Assembly: GCF_004791165.1 (NCBI RefSeq)
Contig: NZ_SRUZ01000014.1
Location: 21,452-85,451, forward strand
Direction: 5' to 3'
Length of the DNA: 64,000 nucleotides
DNA from: Mesorhizobium sp. M8A.F.Ca.ET.218.01.1.1
Lineage (GTDB): Bacteria > Pseudomonadota > Alphaproteobacteria > Rhizobiales > Rhizobiaceae
Part shown: piece after piece, positions 35,904 to 43,419 of the stretch
Layout of the letters: each line of letters opens with the position of its first letter
How positions within the stretch are numbered: position 1 is the first letter of the stretch
Position numbers and translations under genes: made by a program
Notes under the pieces: model-generated
What the model was told of the DNA's origin: nothing
Database searches by the model: none
Seen by the model: the letters and a program-made list of their open reading frames with translations, nothing else

Positions 35904-36011
35904 TCTGGAGCCGTGCGTCGCCTCACCGCAGGAGGGCGACTCACGGCTCCAGACGATAGCCCTCTGCTTTGGTGGTGTGTTCCCGAACCTACTCTTCGCG
36001 CAAGGGATCGT
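35904..36011. repeat. Left copy of an about 110 bp related sequence pair, with palindrome
   Basis: The stretch shares blocks with 57675-57785: 22 of the first 23 bases (tctggagccgt, then cgtcgcctcac), a common tctgctttggtg, ttcccga, and a closing gcgc-a-ggatcgt. Its first half also forms a strong hairpin: ggagccgtgcgtcgcc at 35908-35923 pairs with ggcgactcacggctcc at 35935-35950 with one mismatch. No T-run follows on either strand. Confidence 0.6.
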
Positions 36012-36076
36012 GCTCCTCGGGCCGAGACGCCTAGCGGCTTGGGGCACGCCTAGAGCCCGGCCCGAAAGGGTGCGCC

Positions 36077-37264
36077 CTAGCAATAATCGTCGATTGAATC
36101 CTCATATCTGTCCGTGGGCGCGCCGATCGCAAGGCAATGTGCTTTCATCGCGCCCTCCAAGGTGAAGAACATGCCGCCCGACTCATGGCAGAATAACTCG
36201 CCTTCCATGAAGACGCGCGCATGGCTCCAGCCCTTGATCGACGAAGGCGTATTGCAAACGACTGACAGCGCGCCGTCCGGCCCGATCGCCGCTTCGATGA
36301 CGGTGTTATCGCCATACTGGTTGCGGCCAAAGACTGCGGCCGGCGTAAGGCGCGCAAGATACTCCTGCAGGACATTCGTCGACATCGCCTCGGGACAGTT
36401 TGGAAACTCCGTTGGGGTCTTCCACTTCCTCTGAACGGCCTGCGCCGTCAGCGAGCGCGTATCCAGTGTTTCAGGCTGCGGAGCCATGGCCATGATGTAG
36501 CCTTGGCGACGCGGCGCGGCGCCTTCAACGCCTGACGTGGATGTCGGCACTTCGAAGGCCTCGCGCAGAATGGCACTCAGCGGCGATGCATCGAAATCGT
36601 CCGGTGCCGGGGCGGATTGATGCGGTGCAGGCCTATAAACCCAATCGCCGAGTACCCCGCCGCTGCCCGCCTGCCCAGCTTCTGCCCACGCAAGCAGGCG
36701 CTTGCGGCTTTCCTGCGCCTCCTCCTTGGTGACGACCTTCATCCACTCCCACTTCGGAACAAAGGACGCGCCCGGGTTCTCGAAGAAGGCCTCAAGAGAG
36801 CCATACGAGATAATGATGCGATTGCGGGTGATGGGATTGAGAAGGATGTTTTCCAGCCGCGTTACCCAGCGCAGGTTTTCCGGGCGGTTATTCAGCCGGT
36901 TGGTGTCGACGTGATCGACAACATGATCGGGCGATGGCCCAGGTCCATGGAAGGCGGTCGCGACGATGCGGTGAACCACATGCCCGACTATCTCGAAGTA
37001 GCCGGAATGCCGGTTGAAGGTTCCGAACGTCCAGACCTCATCCAGCTTCCTACGACGGGCATTCGGGCGGACGCACCTGAATACCGCGCCGTTGTCCCGT
37101 ACAAGGTAAGTTTCCTGCTTGTAGGCGACCTCAAGGACCTTCTCGAACGTAGAAAGAATTTCATTTTGTGGCGGCTGCTCGGCCCCTGAATCCAGTGCCG
37201 GCATCCGCGCGAACGCATCCGTGTCGTGCATGGCACGCCCCCGTATGTTGGTTGCGGGATTCAT
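36077..37264 (-). CDS. HNH endonuclease-domain protein with unknown C-terminus
   Basis: The 395-residue protein carries an HNH_3-type (homing-like) motif in its first half: IVGHVVHRIVATAFHG, then DHVVDHVDTNRLNNRPENLRWVT (about 95-140), preceded by beta strands (YLVRDNGAVFRCV) like those in phage HNH proteins. The rest (about 170-395) is not recognised; it includes a charged helix (VTKEEAQESRKRLLAWAEA) and a beta-rich tail (TVIEAAIGPDGALSVVCN, then GELFCHESGGMFFTLEGAM). It lies 159 nt after the PP2C gene on the same strand and may be a free-standing nuclease of the island or part of the adjacent module. Confidence 0.75.
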   Translation of the reverse strand: MNPATNIRGRAMHDTDAFARMPALDSGAEQPPQNEILSTFEKVLEVAYKQETYLVRDNGAVFRCVRPNARRRKLDEVWTFGTFNRHSGYFEIVGHVVHRIVATAFHGPGPSPDHVVDHVDTNRLNNRPENLRWVTRLENILLNPITRNRIIISYGSLEAFFENPGASFVPKWEWMKVVTKEEAQESRKRLLAWAEAGQAGSGGVLGDWVYRPAPHQSAPAPDDFDASPLSAILREAFEVPTSTSGVEGAAPRRQGYIMAMAPQPETLDTRSLTAQAVQRKWKTPTEFPNCPEAMSTNVLQEYLARLTPAAVFGRNQYGDNTVIEAAIGPDGALSVVCNTPSSIKGWSHARVFMEGELFCHESGGMFFTLEGAMKAHCLAIGAPTDRYEDSIDDYC

Positions 37265-37423
37265 CAGCCTTGCCGGACCATACCGGTGCTGGATTACTTA
37301 ATGGCCGCAATATCCGAGGGTGCCAGGCGCGGTCTTATGCTCACATGCACCAGGAGAAGTCTGCCCACCTCCGGGAGAGGTGTCAAGCACGTCCATACAG
37401 GAGCAAAACATATGCCAGAGGGA

Positions 37424-38152
37424 TCACGCCAGGAACTTCGCATAGAGATTGTCAGTCTCTCGCAAGCATTGCACATCGCCGTTTTCGGCACTCTCCAGCA
37501 GCTGCAGGCGGAGGACGCTTCTGTCGTCTCCTTCAGTCCTCATCGGGACATCGCTGCCATCGAGGAACAGGGTTTGATCGCCCGCATTGAGCTCCGCCCA
37601 GAACCCGTCCGTGGCTATCACCAGCTCTCCATCAAACTTTAATCCCATCACGTCGGGGGCCATGAATTCTCTCGCGCGGAAGCTGCGGGTCAAACGCTGG
37701 CGGGCCGGAACAGCTACGATGTCCGGTATGGACACATTGCCTGCGACATTGGCGAGCGTATGCGGCCGGCTCACCCAGTCTATGCCGCCCTTTTCGTCAT
37801 ATCTTCCCAAGAGGCAATCACCGGCGTGCAGCACCACGACCTCGCTTGGGCTGCGGAAATGCGCGATCATATAGCTGGCTGAATCGCGTGGGTGTTCTTT
37901 AGAAAGAGCGCCGTGTATTTCCCGCATGCGCCCGGTGATTACTTCGCTTGCTATCTCGCCCTCTACGCTGAGATACCAGTCGACCAGCGCCCGGCTGATC
38001 TGCCGGGCAAGCTCTCCACTGTGAGGCCCGCTCGTCGAACCATCCAGAACAACACAAAGCGCGCCCTCTTTGCGAATGCCGACCCCGGCGCAATCCCGGT
38101 TATCTTTGGTCCTCTTGCCGGACTGGCTTATCCACTTAACGGCCACCACCAT
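37424..38152 (-). CDS. PP2C-family serine/threonine phosphatase-like protein
   Basis: The 242-residue protein has the PP2C metal-binding scaffold: KDNRDCAGV near the start, ALCVVLDGSTSGPHSGELA (DG motif), VVLHAGDCLLG (GD motif) and GELVIATDGFWAELN (DG motif). It is shorter than usual and has no kinase or sensor domain. ATG 38152 immediately follows the nucleotidyltransferase stop (TGATATG), so the two are coupled; a GTG at 38164 is an alternative start. PP2C enzymes remove phosphate from Ser/Thr. Its pairing with a nucleotidyltransferase suggests it might reverse or control the partner's modification, which is inference. Confidence 0.8.
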   Translation of the reverse strand: MVVAVKWISQSGKRTKDNRDCAGVGIRKEGALCVVLDGSTSGPHSGELARQISRALVDWYLSVEGEIASEVITGRMREIHGALSKEHPRDSASYMIAHFRSPSEVVVLHAGDCLLGRYDEKGGIDWVSRPHTLANVAGNVSIPDIVAVPARQRLTRSFRAREFMAPDVMGLKFDGELVIATDGFWAELNAGDQTLFLDGSDVPMRTEGDDRSVLRLQLLESAENGDVQCLRETDNLYAKFLA

Positions 38153-38153
38153 A

Positions 38154-38852
38154 TCAGTCACCACCGCGGCTTATGGCGACAAAGCGATCCCGAACGATAT
38201 CCGAGCGGCCCGCGGGCCCGCGGACATTGCCTTCAAGGAAATATTCGAAATCGGCATCTTCAAGCAGCGCCGCAAACTGCGCGGCGATGAACTGGCGGAT
38301 TTCGGCATCGGCTCCGAGGATTTCATCGACGATTTCCGGCCGGCCATCGACGATAAGGAGGATGTCCTCCAGATCACGGCTCATGAAGAGATCGCCTTCG
38401 CCGCGGCCGAGATAGGCCTCAAGCTTTGTCGCGACGAATAATTCCGGGGCCAGGTGTTTGATCGTCAGCTCGCCCGTCAGGGCATGATCGACGGACGTTT
38501 CTATCCCTCTAGCGTACCAGCGGTTACTGAAGCCGAGGATGTCAGGGTCGTCCGGCATGAAATCGACTTTGAGGTCGCCAAGCCGCATCCGGCAGATGAC
38601 ACTGTCTTCCTGCGACTCAGCAAATCCCCGCTTCCTTAGCTCTTCCTGCAACTGCGCCCAGCCCGCGTATCCCGCCAGGTCGACAATGAGGTCGACATCG
38701 TCAGTCGCCCTGACATCCTCAAGGGTCACTTCGTCGGTGATGAAAAGAGCGGTCGTACACCCGCCGACAAATACCAGGCGCTCCCGAAAGTCGCCGCCCA
38801 GCGCCTCGGCGACTGTCTGCAGCATGAAAAGCAGCTGGCCCCTGACGGTCAT
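38154..38852 (-). CDS. Nucleotidyltransferase-fold protein (AbiEii/MNT-like)
   Basis: The 232-residue protein shows the polymerase-beta nucleotidyltransferase signature: LVFVGGCTTALFI (GG motif) followed by ATDDVDLIVDL (DxD), a third acidic strand DLKVDFMPDD, and the helix HLAPELFVATKLEAYLGRGEGDLFMSRDLEDI typical of AbiEii-type toxins and related proteins. Such enzymes attach nucleotides to RNA or protein. It overlaps the winged-helix gene by 4 nt (ATGA) and is followed directly by the PP2C gene. Most simply it is the toxin-like partner of the upstream regulator. Confidence 0.8.
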   Translation of the reverse strand: MTVRGQLLFMLQTVAEALGGDFRERLVFVGGCTTALFITDEVTLEDVRATDDVDLIVDLAGYAGWAQLQEELRKRGFAESQEDSVICRMRLGDLKVDFMPDDPDILGFSNRWYARGIETSVDHALTGELTIKHLAPELFVATKLEAYLGRGEGDLFMSRDLEDILLIVDGRPEIVDEILGADAEIRQFIAAQFAALLEDADFEYFLEGNVRGPAGRSDIVRDRFVAISRGGD

Positions 38853-39427
38853 TTGTTCAAAAGCCTCTCGGAAAGCCGCTGCCCCGCCAGACCCGCCTCA
38901 CGCTGATTTCCGAGCCGGATGGCATCGACGAGGGCTAGGTACTCGTACAGCCGTTCGTCCTTCTGGACAGCTTCAGGCACGCTCTTGAATAGGGGCTCTA
39001 CCGATTGCCCCATGTCACGACCTTCTGCGTACGGCCAGATGTGTATGTAGTCACCCCCGCTTACCAGCAGCCCCTTGAGCATGGGCGCGGCAAACGCCGT
39101 GGGTATGCCGCGCGTCATCCCCCCGGCTTTTGCCGGGAACACAAACTTCAGCCCATGGACGATAAAGTTATGCAGATTGCGACGATGGGGATTGGCTCGT
39201 CCCGTCTCCCGATCTTTGATGGCTAGTCCCGATGATAGGCTTCGCTTGATAGAAGCGTTGATCTCGCTCTTGCTGATTCCAACGAGCGACTCCAGGCCAC
39301 GGACAGAATAAGGGGCCTCGCCCGGAATGCCCCAGTGAGGCTCCCCGGAGCCAACTAGCCCTTCCTGCTCCTGCAAGCTCACCAGCTTCAGAAGCACCAC
39401 GATATCCTGACTTTTCATTCCATTCAT
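38849..39427 (-). CDS. Winged helix-turn-helix regulator of the nucleotidyltransferase module
   Basis: The 192-residue protein begins at ATG 39427 behind AGAGGAC. Helical segments KSQDIVVLLKLVSLQEQ, YSVRGLESLVGISKSEINASIKRSLSSGLAI and a basic wing (RETGRANPHRRNLHNFI) indicate a winged helix. The C-terminal half (GLKFVFPAKAGGMTRGIPTAFAAP, then LYEYLALVDAIRLGNQRE) is a conserved-looking domain, possibly for binding the partner. Pairs of an HTH protein and a nucleotidyltransferase are typical of AbiE-like modules. The palindrome 7 nt upstream of the start suggests autoregulation. Confidence 0.75.
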   Translation of the reverse strand: MNGMKSQDIVVLLKLVSLQEQEGLVGSGEPHWGIPGEAPYSVRGLESLVGISKSEINASIKRSLSSGLAIKDRETGRANPHRRNLHNFIVHGLKFVFPAKAGGMTRGIPTAFAAPMLKGLLVSGGDYIHIWPYAEGRDMGQSVEPLFKSVPEAVQKDERLYEYLALVDAIRLGNQREAGLAGQRLSERLLNK

Positions 39428-39433
39428 GCGACG

Positions 39434-39459
39434 TGTCCTCTGTCCTAGGACTAAGGACA
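39434..39459. promoter_or_regulatory. Nested palindrome, likely operator of the wHTH module
   Basis: A perfect 10-bp palindrome gtcctaggac (39442-39451) is flanked symmetrically by tgtcct (39434-39439) and aggaca (39454-39459), giving a 26-bp dyad. It overlaps the ribosome site region of the winged-helix gene. This is the expected place for autorepression by a dimeric regulator. Confidence 0.65.
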
Positions 39460-39645
39460 TAGCATCATATCAGCCCGTCTCCTGTCAATGAGAATGAGAC
39501 AAGGGCGGAGCGGGATGCGCCAAAACACATAATTATGACAATGAATTAGGGGGAATTCTCCTGCCCAACCGGTCAGGCAACCTGCTCCCCAACAGACCAG
39601 CTCTTTACCACGGCTAACCAGGCCAGAGCGCTTAGTCCTCAGAAT

Positions 39646-39675
39646 TTGACATTGTCAGCATTTTTGACTTACTAT
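39646..39675 (+). promoter_or_regulatory. Sigma70-like promoter of the QueC-like operon
   Basis: A consensus -35 box TTGACA (39646-39651) is followed after 18 bp by TACTAT (39670-39675). The predicted start of transcription is near 39,682, and GGAGA (39685-39689) precedes ATG 39696. A tgacattgtca palindrome overlaps the -35 box, and an agtcct half-site at 39634 resembles the operator at 39434, so both divergent operons might share a regulator. Confidence 0.6.
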
Positions 39676-39695
39676 CCTGACATTGGAGAATCGTT

Positions 39696-40256
39696 ATGAG
39701 TGATGGTCCCCATCGCAGTCTGAATATGCGGCCCCACTGGAAAACCACCGCGCAGCGGGCGGCGAACCTCGCCCACACGCTCGATGATGTCTGCGCCACG
39801 TTCTCACAGGCGCTCAGGAGGGACATTCTGGCGGCGCCCATCGCTCCCGTTCGCGACATCATGAACAGCGACACGCTGTTTCCGAACATGCGCATCGAGA
39901 AGCTGGAAGCGCTTCGCGCGCGCCATCCCCGCTCGGCTGCCGCGAATAGCCTCATTGACTGCGCCGTTGAGGCAGCGTCCACGGGCGCAGCCGGGGAGAC
40001 GGGAACGGCCACGGCGCTTACGGCCGCCTTGGAAGATTGTGCCCGTGCTCCTTTGCGGCAGATTGACGAGCACTATCAGCGGGAAGCCGGAGCGCGGGCA
40101 AGCCGGACGGTGCGCACGCGCCTTGAAGATGCCCTGGGCAAGATGGATCGCAGCAGCATGGCTCGCGACCTGCTTGCGTCCGATCGTCCGCCATCCCGCC
40201 GCACCGTTGAGGTACCGCGCCAGACCGGCATTGATGACGGGCCGCCCCTGCCATGA
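39696..40256 (+). CDS. Unknown protein in the position of QatB (186 aa)
   Basis: The 186-residue, mostly helical, charged protein starts at ATG 39696 with GGAGA upstream and overlaps the QueC-like gene by ATGA. The middle has low-complexity Ala/Thr/Gly (AASTGAAGETGTATALTAAL); the C-terminus is basic and then Pro-rich (PPSRRTVEVPRQTGIDDGPPLP). No known motif is visible. In QatABCD systems the gene before qatC is qatB, so this may be a QatB-like partner or substrate; sequence likeness is not evident by eye, so that rests on position only. Confidence 0.65.
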   Translation: MSDGPHRSLNMRPHWKTTAQRAANLAHTLDDVCATFSQALRRDILAAPIAPVRDIMNSDTLFPNMRIEKLEALRARHPRSAAANSLIDCAVEAASTGAAGETGTATALTAALEDCARAPLRQIDEHYQREAGARASRTVRTRLEDALGKMDRSSMARDLLASDRPPSRRTVEVPRQTGIDDGPPLP

Positions 40257-41608
40257 CCTTAGCTCCTTACAAGGTAAAGGTGCCTGTCCATGCCATCGAC
40301 ACGGTTCCGTCCGGACGCCCGCGACGCGGCCGGCACGCCTTCGATATGGGCGCGAGTTTCAGCTGCAGCACCGCGGCTCTTGAATCCTATGCGTTCGCGA
40401 ACTGGGAGCCCGTCATCTACGATGCGATGGTCGTAGCCGCATCCATCGAATACGCGGATCGGACGTTCGCTCGCCCCAAACTCGGCTGGCGCCGCGACTT
40501 CACGCTGCGCGTTCCAGTGCTCGAGCCCGAGCGATGGCAAGAGCCATCGGTTTACAATGCCCTTCGGGACGCCGCCGGCTTTCTGACCGGCGATGACTGG
40601 GTCTTCGATTTCGTCCGGCGCGACGAAGCGACGCCGCGCCCCTCCCAGGAGTGCCTTCAGTTCAGCGTCACCACCGATGCGGTCATCGCGTATAGCGACG
40701 GCATGGACTCCCGCGCGGTTGCCGGACTCACTGCGCAGGAACTCGGACGCAAGCTGGTGCGCGTGAGGGTTGGCTCGAGGAAGGCAGGTCTTCCAGAGCC
40801 AGGCGAGCCAGTTCCTTTCACGGCCGTGCCTTATAACGTTAAGGCCTCCGGCGAGACGAGCGCCCGTAGTCGCGGCTTCAAGTTCGGGCTGGTCAGTGGG
40901 ATCGCCGCTTATCTTACCGGCGCATCCGAGATAGTTCTCCCTGAAAGCGGTCAAGGAATCTTCGGGCCTGCTCTCGTCACGTCTTCGGCGCAGGCCTATC
41001 CCGACTTTCGCAGCCATCCCCTCTTCACGCGGCGCATGGAGCAATTTTTGACGGCGCTCCTGAAGCATCCGCTGCGCTTCATCTTTCCGCGTATCTGGTC
41101 GACCAAGGGCGAAACGCTTAAGGCCTATGCGGCCTTGCCGGACAGCGACGACTGGCACGGCACGCGATCTTGCTGGCAGAGCGCCCGCCACTGTTCCCTG
41201 AACGGCGTACTGGTGCAATGCGGCGTCTGCGCGGCCTGCATGCTGCGCCGCATGAGTGTTCACGCAGCCGGCCTTCATGATGATGACAGCGGCTATGCGT
41301 GTAGCAACCTCACGGCCGCCACGTTCGAGGAAGGAATACAGCCCGGCTTCAAAATGCGGGGCCTGGCCTTGCGTGAGTACGCGATAGCAGGAACGCAGCA
41401 TCTGGATCACCTGGCTGATCTCGTCCTTCCGATCCATCGACCGGTACTGCGGCGTCACGCTTTGCTGGCTTCTGGAGCGACCGGCATCCCGCATTCAGAA
41501 GTCGAAGAGAAACTGGTCTCTGTGCTCCAGCGGCATAGCGCCGAGTGGAATAACTTCTTACGGGAAAAGGGAGCGCGTTCATTCCTAAGGCAATGGACGC
41601 GGGCATGA
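40253..41608 (+). CDS. QueC/QatC-like PP-loop enzyme (7-deazaguanine-synthase fold)
   Basis: The 451-residue protein resembles the defence-associated QueC branch (QatC of Qat; Cap9 of type IV CBASS) more than housekeeping QueC, which is about 230 residues. After an N-terminal domain with FTLRVPVLEPERWQ and GFLTGDDWVFDFVRRD, the PP-loop reads YSDGMDSRA (147-154), an SGGxDS variant. RSRGFKFGLVSGIAAYLTGASEIVLPESGQG follows in segments, then the zinc region with C307, C314, C323, C326 and C329 (QCGVCAACMLRR). QueC makes preQ0 from a carboxy-deazaguanine with ATP; defence relatives are reported to attach such a base to a protein. It overlaps the 186-aa gene and probably the XRE-ImmA gene by 4 nt, so tight coexpression is expected. 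Confidence 0.85.
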   Translation: MTLAPYKVKVPVHAIDTVPSGRPRRGRHAFDMGASFSCSTAALESYAFANWEPVIYDAMVVAASIEYADRTFARPKLGWRRDFTLRVPVLEPERWQEPSVYNALRDAAGFLTGDDWVFDFVRRDEATPRPSQECLQFSVTTDAVIAYSDGMDSRAVAGLTAQELGRKLVRVRVGSRKAGLPEPGEPVPFTAVPYNVKASGETSARSRGFKFGLVSGIAAYLTGASEIVLPESGQGIFGPALVTSSAQAYPDFRSHPLFTRRMEQFLTALLKHPLRFIFPRIWSTKGETLKAYAALPDSDDWHGTRSCWQSARHCSLNGVLVQCGVCAACMLRRMSVHAAGLHDDDSGYACSNLTAATFEEGIQPGFKMRGLALREYAIAGTQHLDHLADLVLPIHRPVLRRHALLASGATGIPHSEVEEKLVSVLQRHSAEWNNFLREKGARSFLRQWTRA

Positions 41609-42795
41609 ACATGATTGAGCCCCAAGAGCGCCTGTCTGACGCGGAGATCGGTGAACGTCTGCGCCTCGCCCGGGAAAGCCGTAGAATTACGCAAGCCGCG
41701 GCCGCCGATCTGATCGGAGCGGCGCGCACGACGATAGTTGCCATCGAGCAAGGAAAGCGCCGCGTCCAGATGGACGAACTGCAAAAACTTGCCGCAGCCT
41801 ATAACACCTCTGCAAACGCGATCCTGCGACGCGCTGCCGTGCACTTGGACATGGTGCCGCGCTTTCGGAAGCTGCATGAAAGCGAGGATGAAGACGTTGA
41901 ACGGGCGACGCGCCTGCTCAACGACCTGGTACGGGCGGAGGTCGAGCTCGAGGATTCGCTTGGTATTGTGCGGGAGCGCCGCTACCCGCCCGAACGGCCG
42001 CTGCTCCCCGGTGATCTGTATACGCAGGCGGAGCAGCACGCGCAGGAACTTCGTGACTGGCTGGGTCTAGGTCCCGGGCCAATTACCGATATCGTGTCCA
42101 TCCTGGACCTGCAGCTGGGCGTCCGGGTGTACGTTCGAAAGCTTGACGGCAAGGTGGCGGGATTGTTCGCCTATGACGAGCGGGTCGGCGCATGCATTTT
42201 GCTGAATGCTTCTCACCCCCACGAACGGCTGACCCAGACCGGAGCGCATGAGCTCGCGCATTTCGTATCAACGCGCCGTCAGCCTGAAGTTTTGACTGAG
42301 GATGAGCGTTTCGTATCGCGTGAAGAGCGCTATGCCAACATTTTCCAGCGCTGCTTTCTGACGCCAGGGCGGGAAGTTCGCCAGCGCTTCGCGGAAATCA
42401 CGGCCGGGCAATCGCATCTGTCCCGCCGCCATGTAATCTTGCTGGCTCATGCGTCCGGCGTTTCGCGCGAAGCAATGGTTCGGCGTCTGGAAGAGTTGGG
42501 ACTTGCACGCCCGGGAACCTGGGACTGGTTCGTTTCCAACGGCGGCATTAGTGACAGCGACGTGCGCCAGGTGTTGGGTGTTGCCCCAGAAGTTCCCGCA
42601 TACAGGGGCATGGCGCGCGGTCTTGTTCCGCCCCGGCTCGCGCTTCTGGCCAGGGAAGCGTGGAAGAAGGAGTTGTATAGCGAGGGCCAACTGGCGCGGA
42701 TGCTCCAGGTCGACCTCCACGGGATACGCGAAGTTTTGGATGGCGCTGAGCGCGAGGAGAGCGAGGCCGATGAACTCGTCCGCATTCCCCGCTAA
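41605..42795 (+). CDS. XRE HTH - ImmA/IrrE metallopeptidase fusion
   Basis: The 396-residue protein joins an N-terminal XRE helix-turn-helix (about 14-70: IGERLRLARESRRITQAAAADLIGAARTTIVAIEQGKRRV in parts) to an ImmA/IrrE (DUF955) zinc peptidase domain with GAHELAHFVS (H215, E216, H219). A C-terminal helical part (about 290-390) follows. ImmA-type proteases cleave repressors or antitoxins in response to DNA damage or phage. I chose ATG 41605 because it overlaps the QueC-like stop (ATGA); ATGs at 41593 and 41611 are alternatives. It overlaps the PIN gene by 26 nt, a common regulator-protease/PIN pairing. Confidence 0.88.
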   Translation: MNMIEPQERLSDAEIGERLRLARESRRITQAAAADLIGAARTTIVAIEQGKRRVQMDELQKLAAAYNTSANAILRRAAVHLDMVPRFRKLHESEDEDVERATRLLNDLVRAEVELEDSLGIVRERRYPPERPLLPGDLYTQAEQHAQELRDWLGLGPGPITDIVSILDLQLGVRVYVRKLDGKVAGLFAYDERVGACILLNASHPHERLTQTGAHELAHFVSTRRQPEVLTEDERFVSREERYANIFQRCFLTPGREVRQRFAEITAGQSHLSRRHVILLAHASGVSREAMVRRLEELGLARPGTWDWFVSNGGISDSDVRQVLGVAPEVPAYRGMARGLVPPRLALLAREAWKKELYSEGQLARMLQVDLHGIREVLDGAEREESEADELVRIPR

Positions 42796-43387
42796 GCCGG
42801 GAAGCACTCTGATTGCCGATGCCAGCGTAATAATAGGGCTCAACGCCAGCGGCCACGCGCGGCGCGTGCTGGCGCTTACTTCTTGTCGCATTCTGGTTCC
42901 CGAGAACGCCAGCCAAGAGCTGATGTTGGGGGCAAAATTCGGACATGATGATGGGGCGCAGCTCGATCAGCTTGTTGCCCAAGGATTAGTCGAACCTATC
43001 CGGCTCGGACAGGCAGCGTTGGGGGTCTATGAAATGCTTCTCGACGGTACCTATGGCGAGACGCTTGACGACGGCGAGGCAGCAACGATTGCTGCGGCGG
43101 TGGAATTGCGCGCCGTAGCGATGCTCGATGAAAAGAAGGCACGGCGAATGTGCGCGAAGCACTTCCCCGATGTCATCCGGGGCTGCACCGCAGAATGGCT
43201 TCTTCATGCCCAAGGGCTCGGGAGTGCTGACCAGGCTGAGGCTATGCTGAACGCTCTGCAGAAAGGCCGGATGCGGGTGCCCTCGGAATTCATGGGTGAG
43301 GTAGTGACGCTGATCGGCGTTGAAGCGGCAGCCGACTGCCCCAGCCTGCCGCGGCTGGTGCGGCAATCTGCAATCCGGACAGCCTGA
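42770..43387 (+). CDS. PIN-like nuclease
   Basis: The 205-residue protein starts at ATG 42770 after GAGGAG, inside the end of the XRE-ImmA gene. The PIN-like acidic residues are visible: LIADASVII (D17), NASQEL (E50), LDDGEAATIAAAVEL (D100/D101, E103) and AMLDEKKARR (D120). This is the arrangement of single-stranded RNA nucleases such as VapC and of the short PIN partners of ImmA proteins. The length (205) exceeds typical VapC (about 130); residues about 135-200 form an extra helical tail. It is the last gene of the quartet and likely its toxic effector, held in check until the protease or the QueC-like step acts (inference). Confidence 0.8.
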   Translation: MNSSAFPAKPGSTLIADASVIIGLNASGHARRVLALTSCRILVPENASQELMLGAKFGHDDGAQLDQLVAQGLVEPIRLGQAALGVYEMLLDGTYGETLDDGEAATIAAAVELRAVAMLDEKKARRMCAKHFPDVIRGCTAEWLLHAQGLGSADQAEAMLNALQKGRMRVPSEFMGEVVTLIGVEAAADCPSLPRLVRQSAIRTA

Positions 43388-43415
43388 CGATGTAGGGAGC
43401 CAGAGTGCCCCATCG
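43388..43415. terminator. Weak hairpin between convergent operons
   Basis: Between the convergent PIN and DUF499 genes, cgatg-ta-ggg (43388-43397) can pair with ccc-catcg (43108+300, i.e. 43408-43415 region) around a 10-nt loop. No T-run follows, so this is a weak bidirectional terminator candidate. Confidence 0.25.
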
Positions 43416-43419
43416 TACC

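Noticed and set aside
41349..42039. Minus-strand frames opposite the QueC-like and XRE-ImmA genes
   Set aside because: They are antisense to two well-supported genes with clear catalytic motifs.
39696..43387. Quartet considered as a classical QatABCD or type IV CBASS locus
   Set aside because: No KAP ATPase, TatD DNase, CD-NTase or TGT-like gene is adjacent; only the QueC-like component matches these systems.
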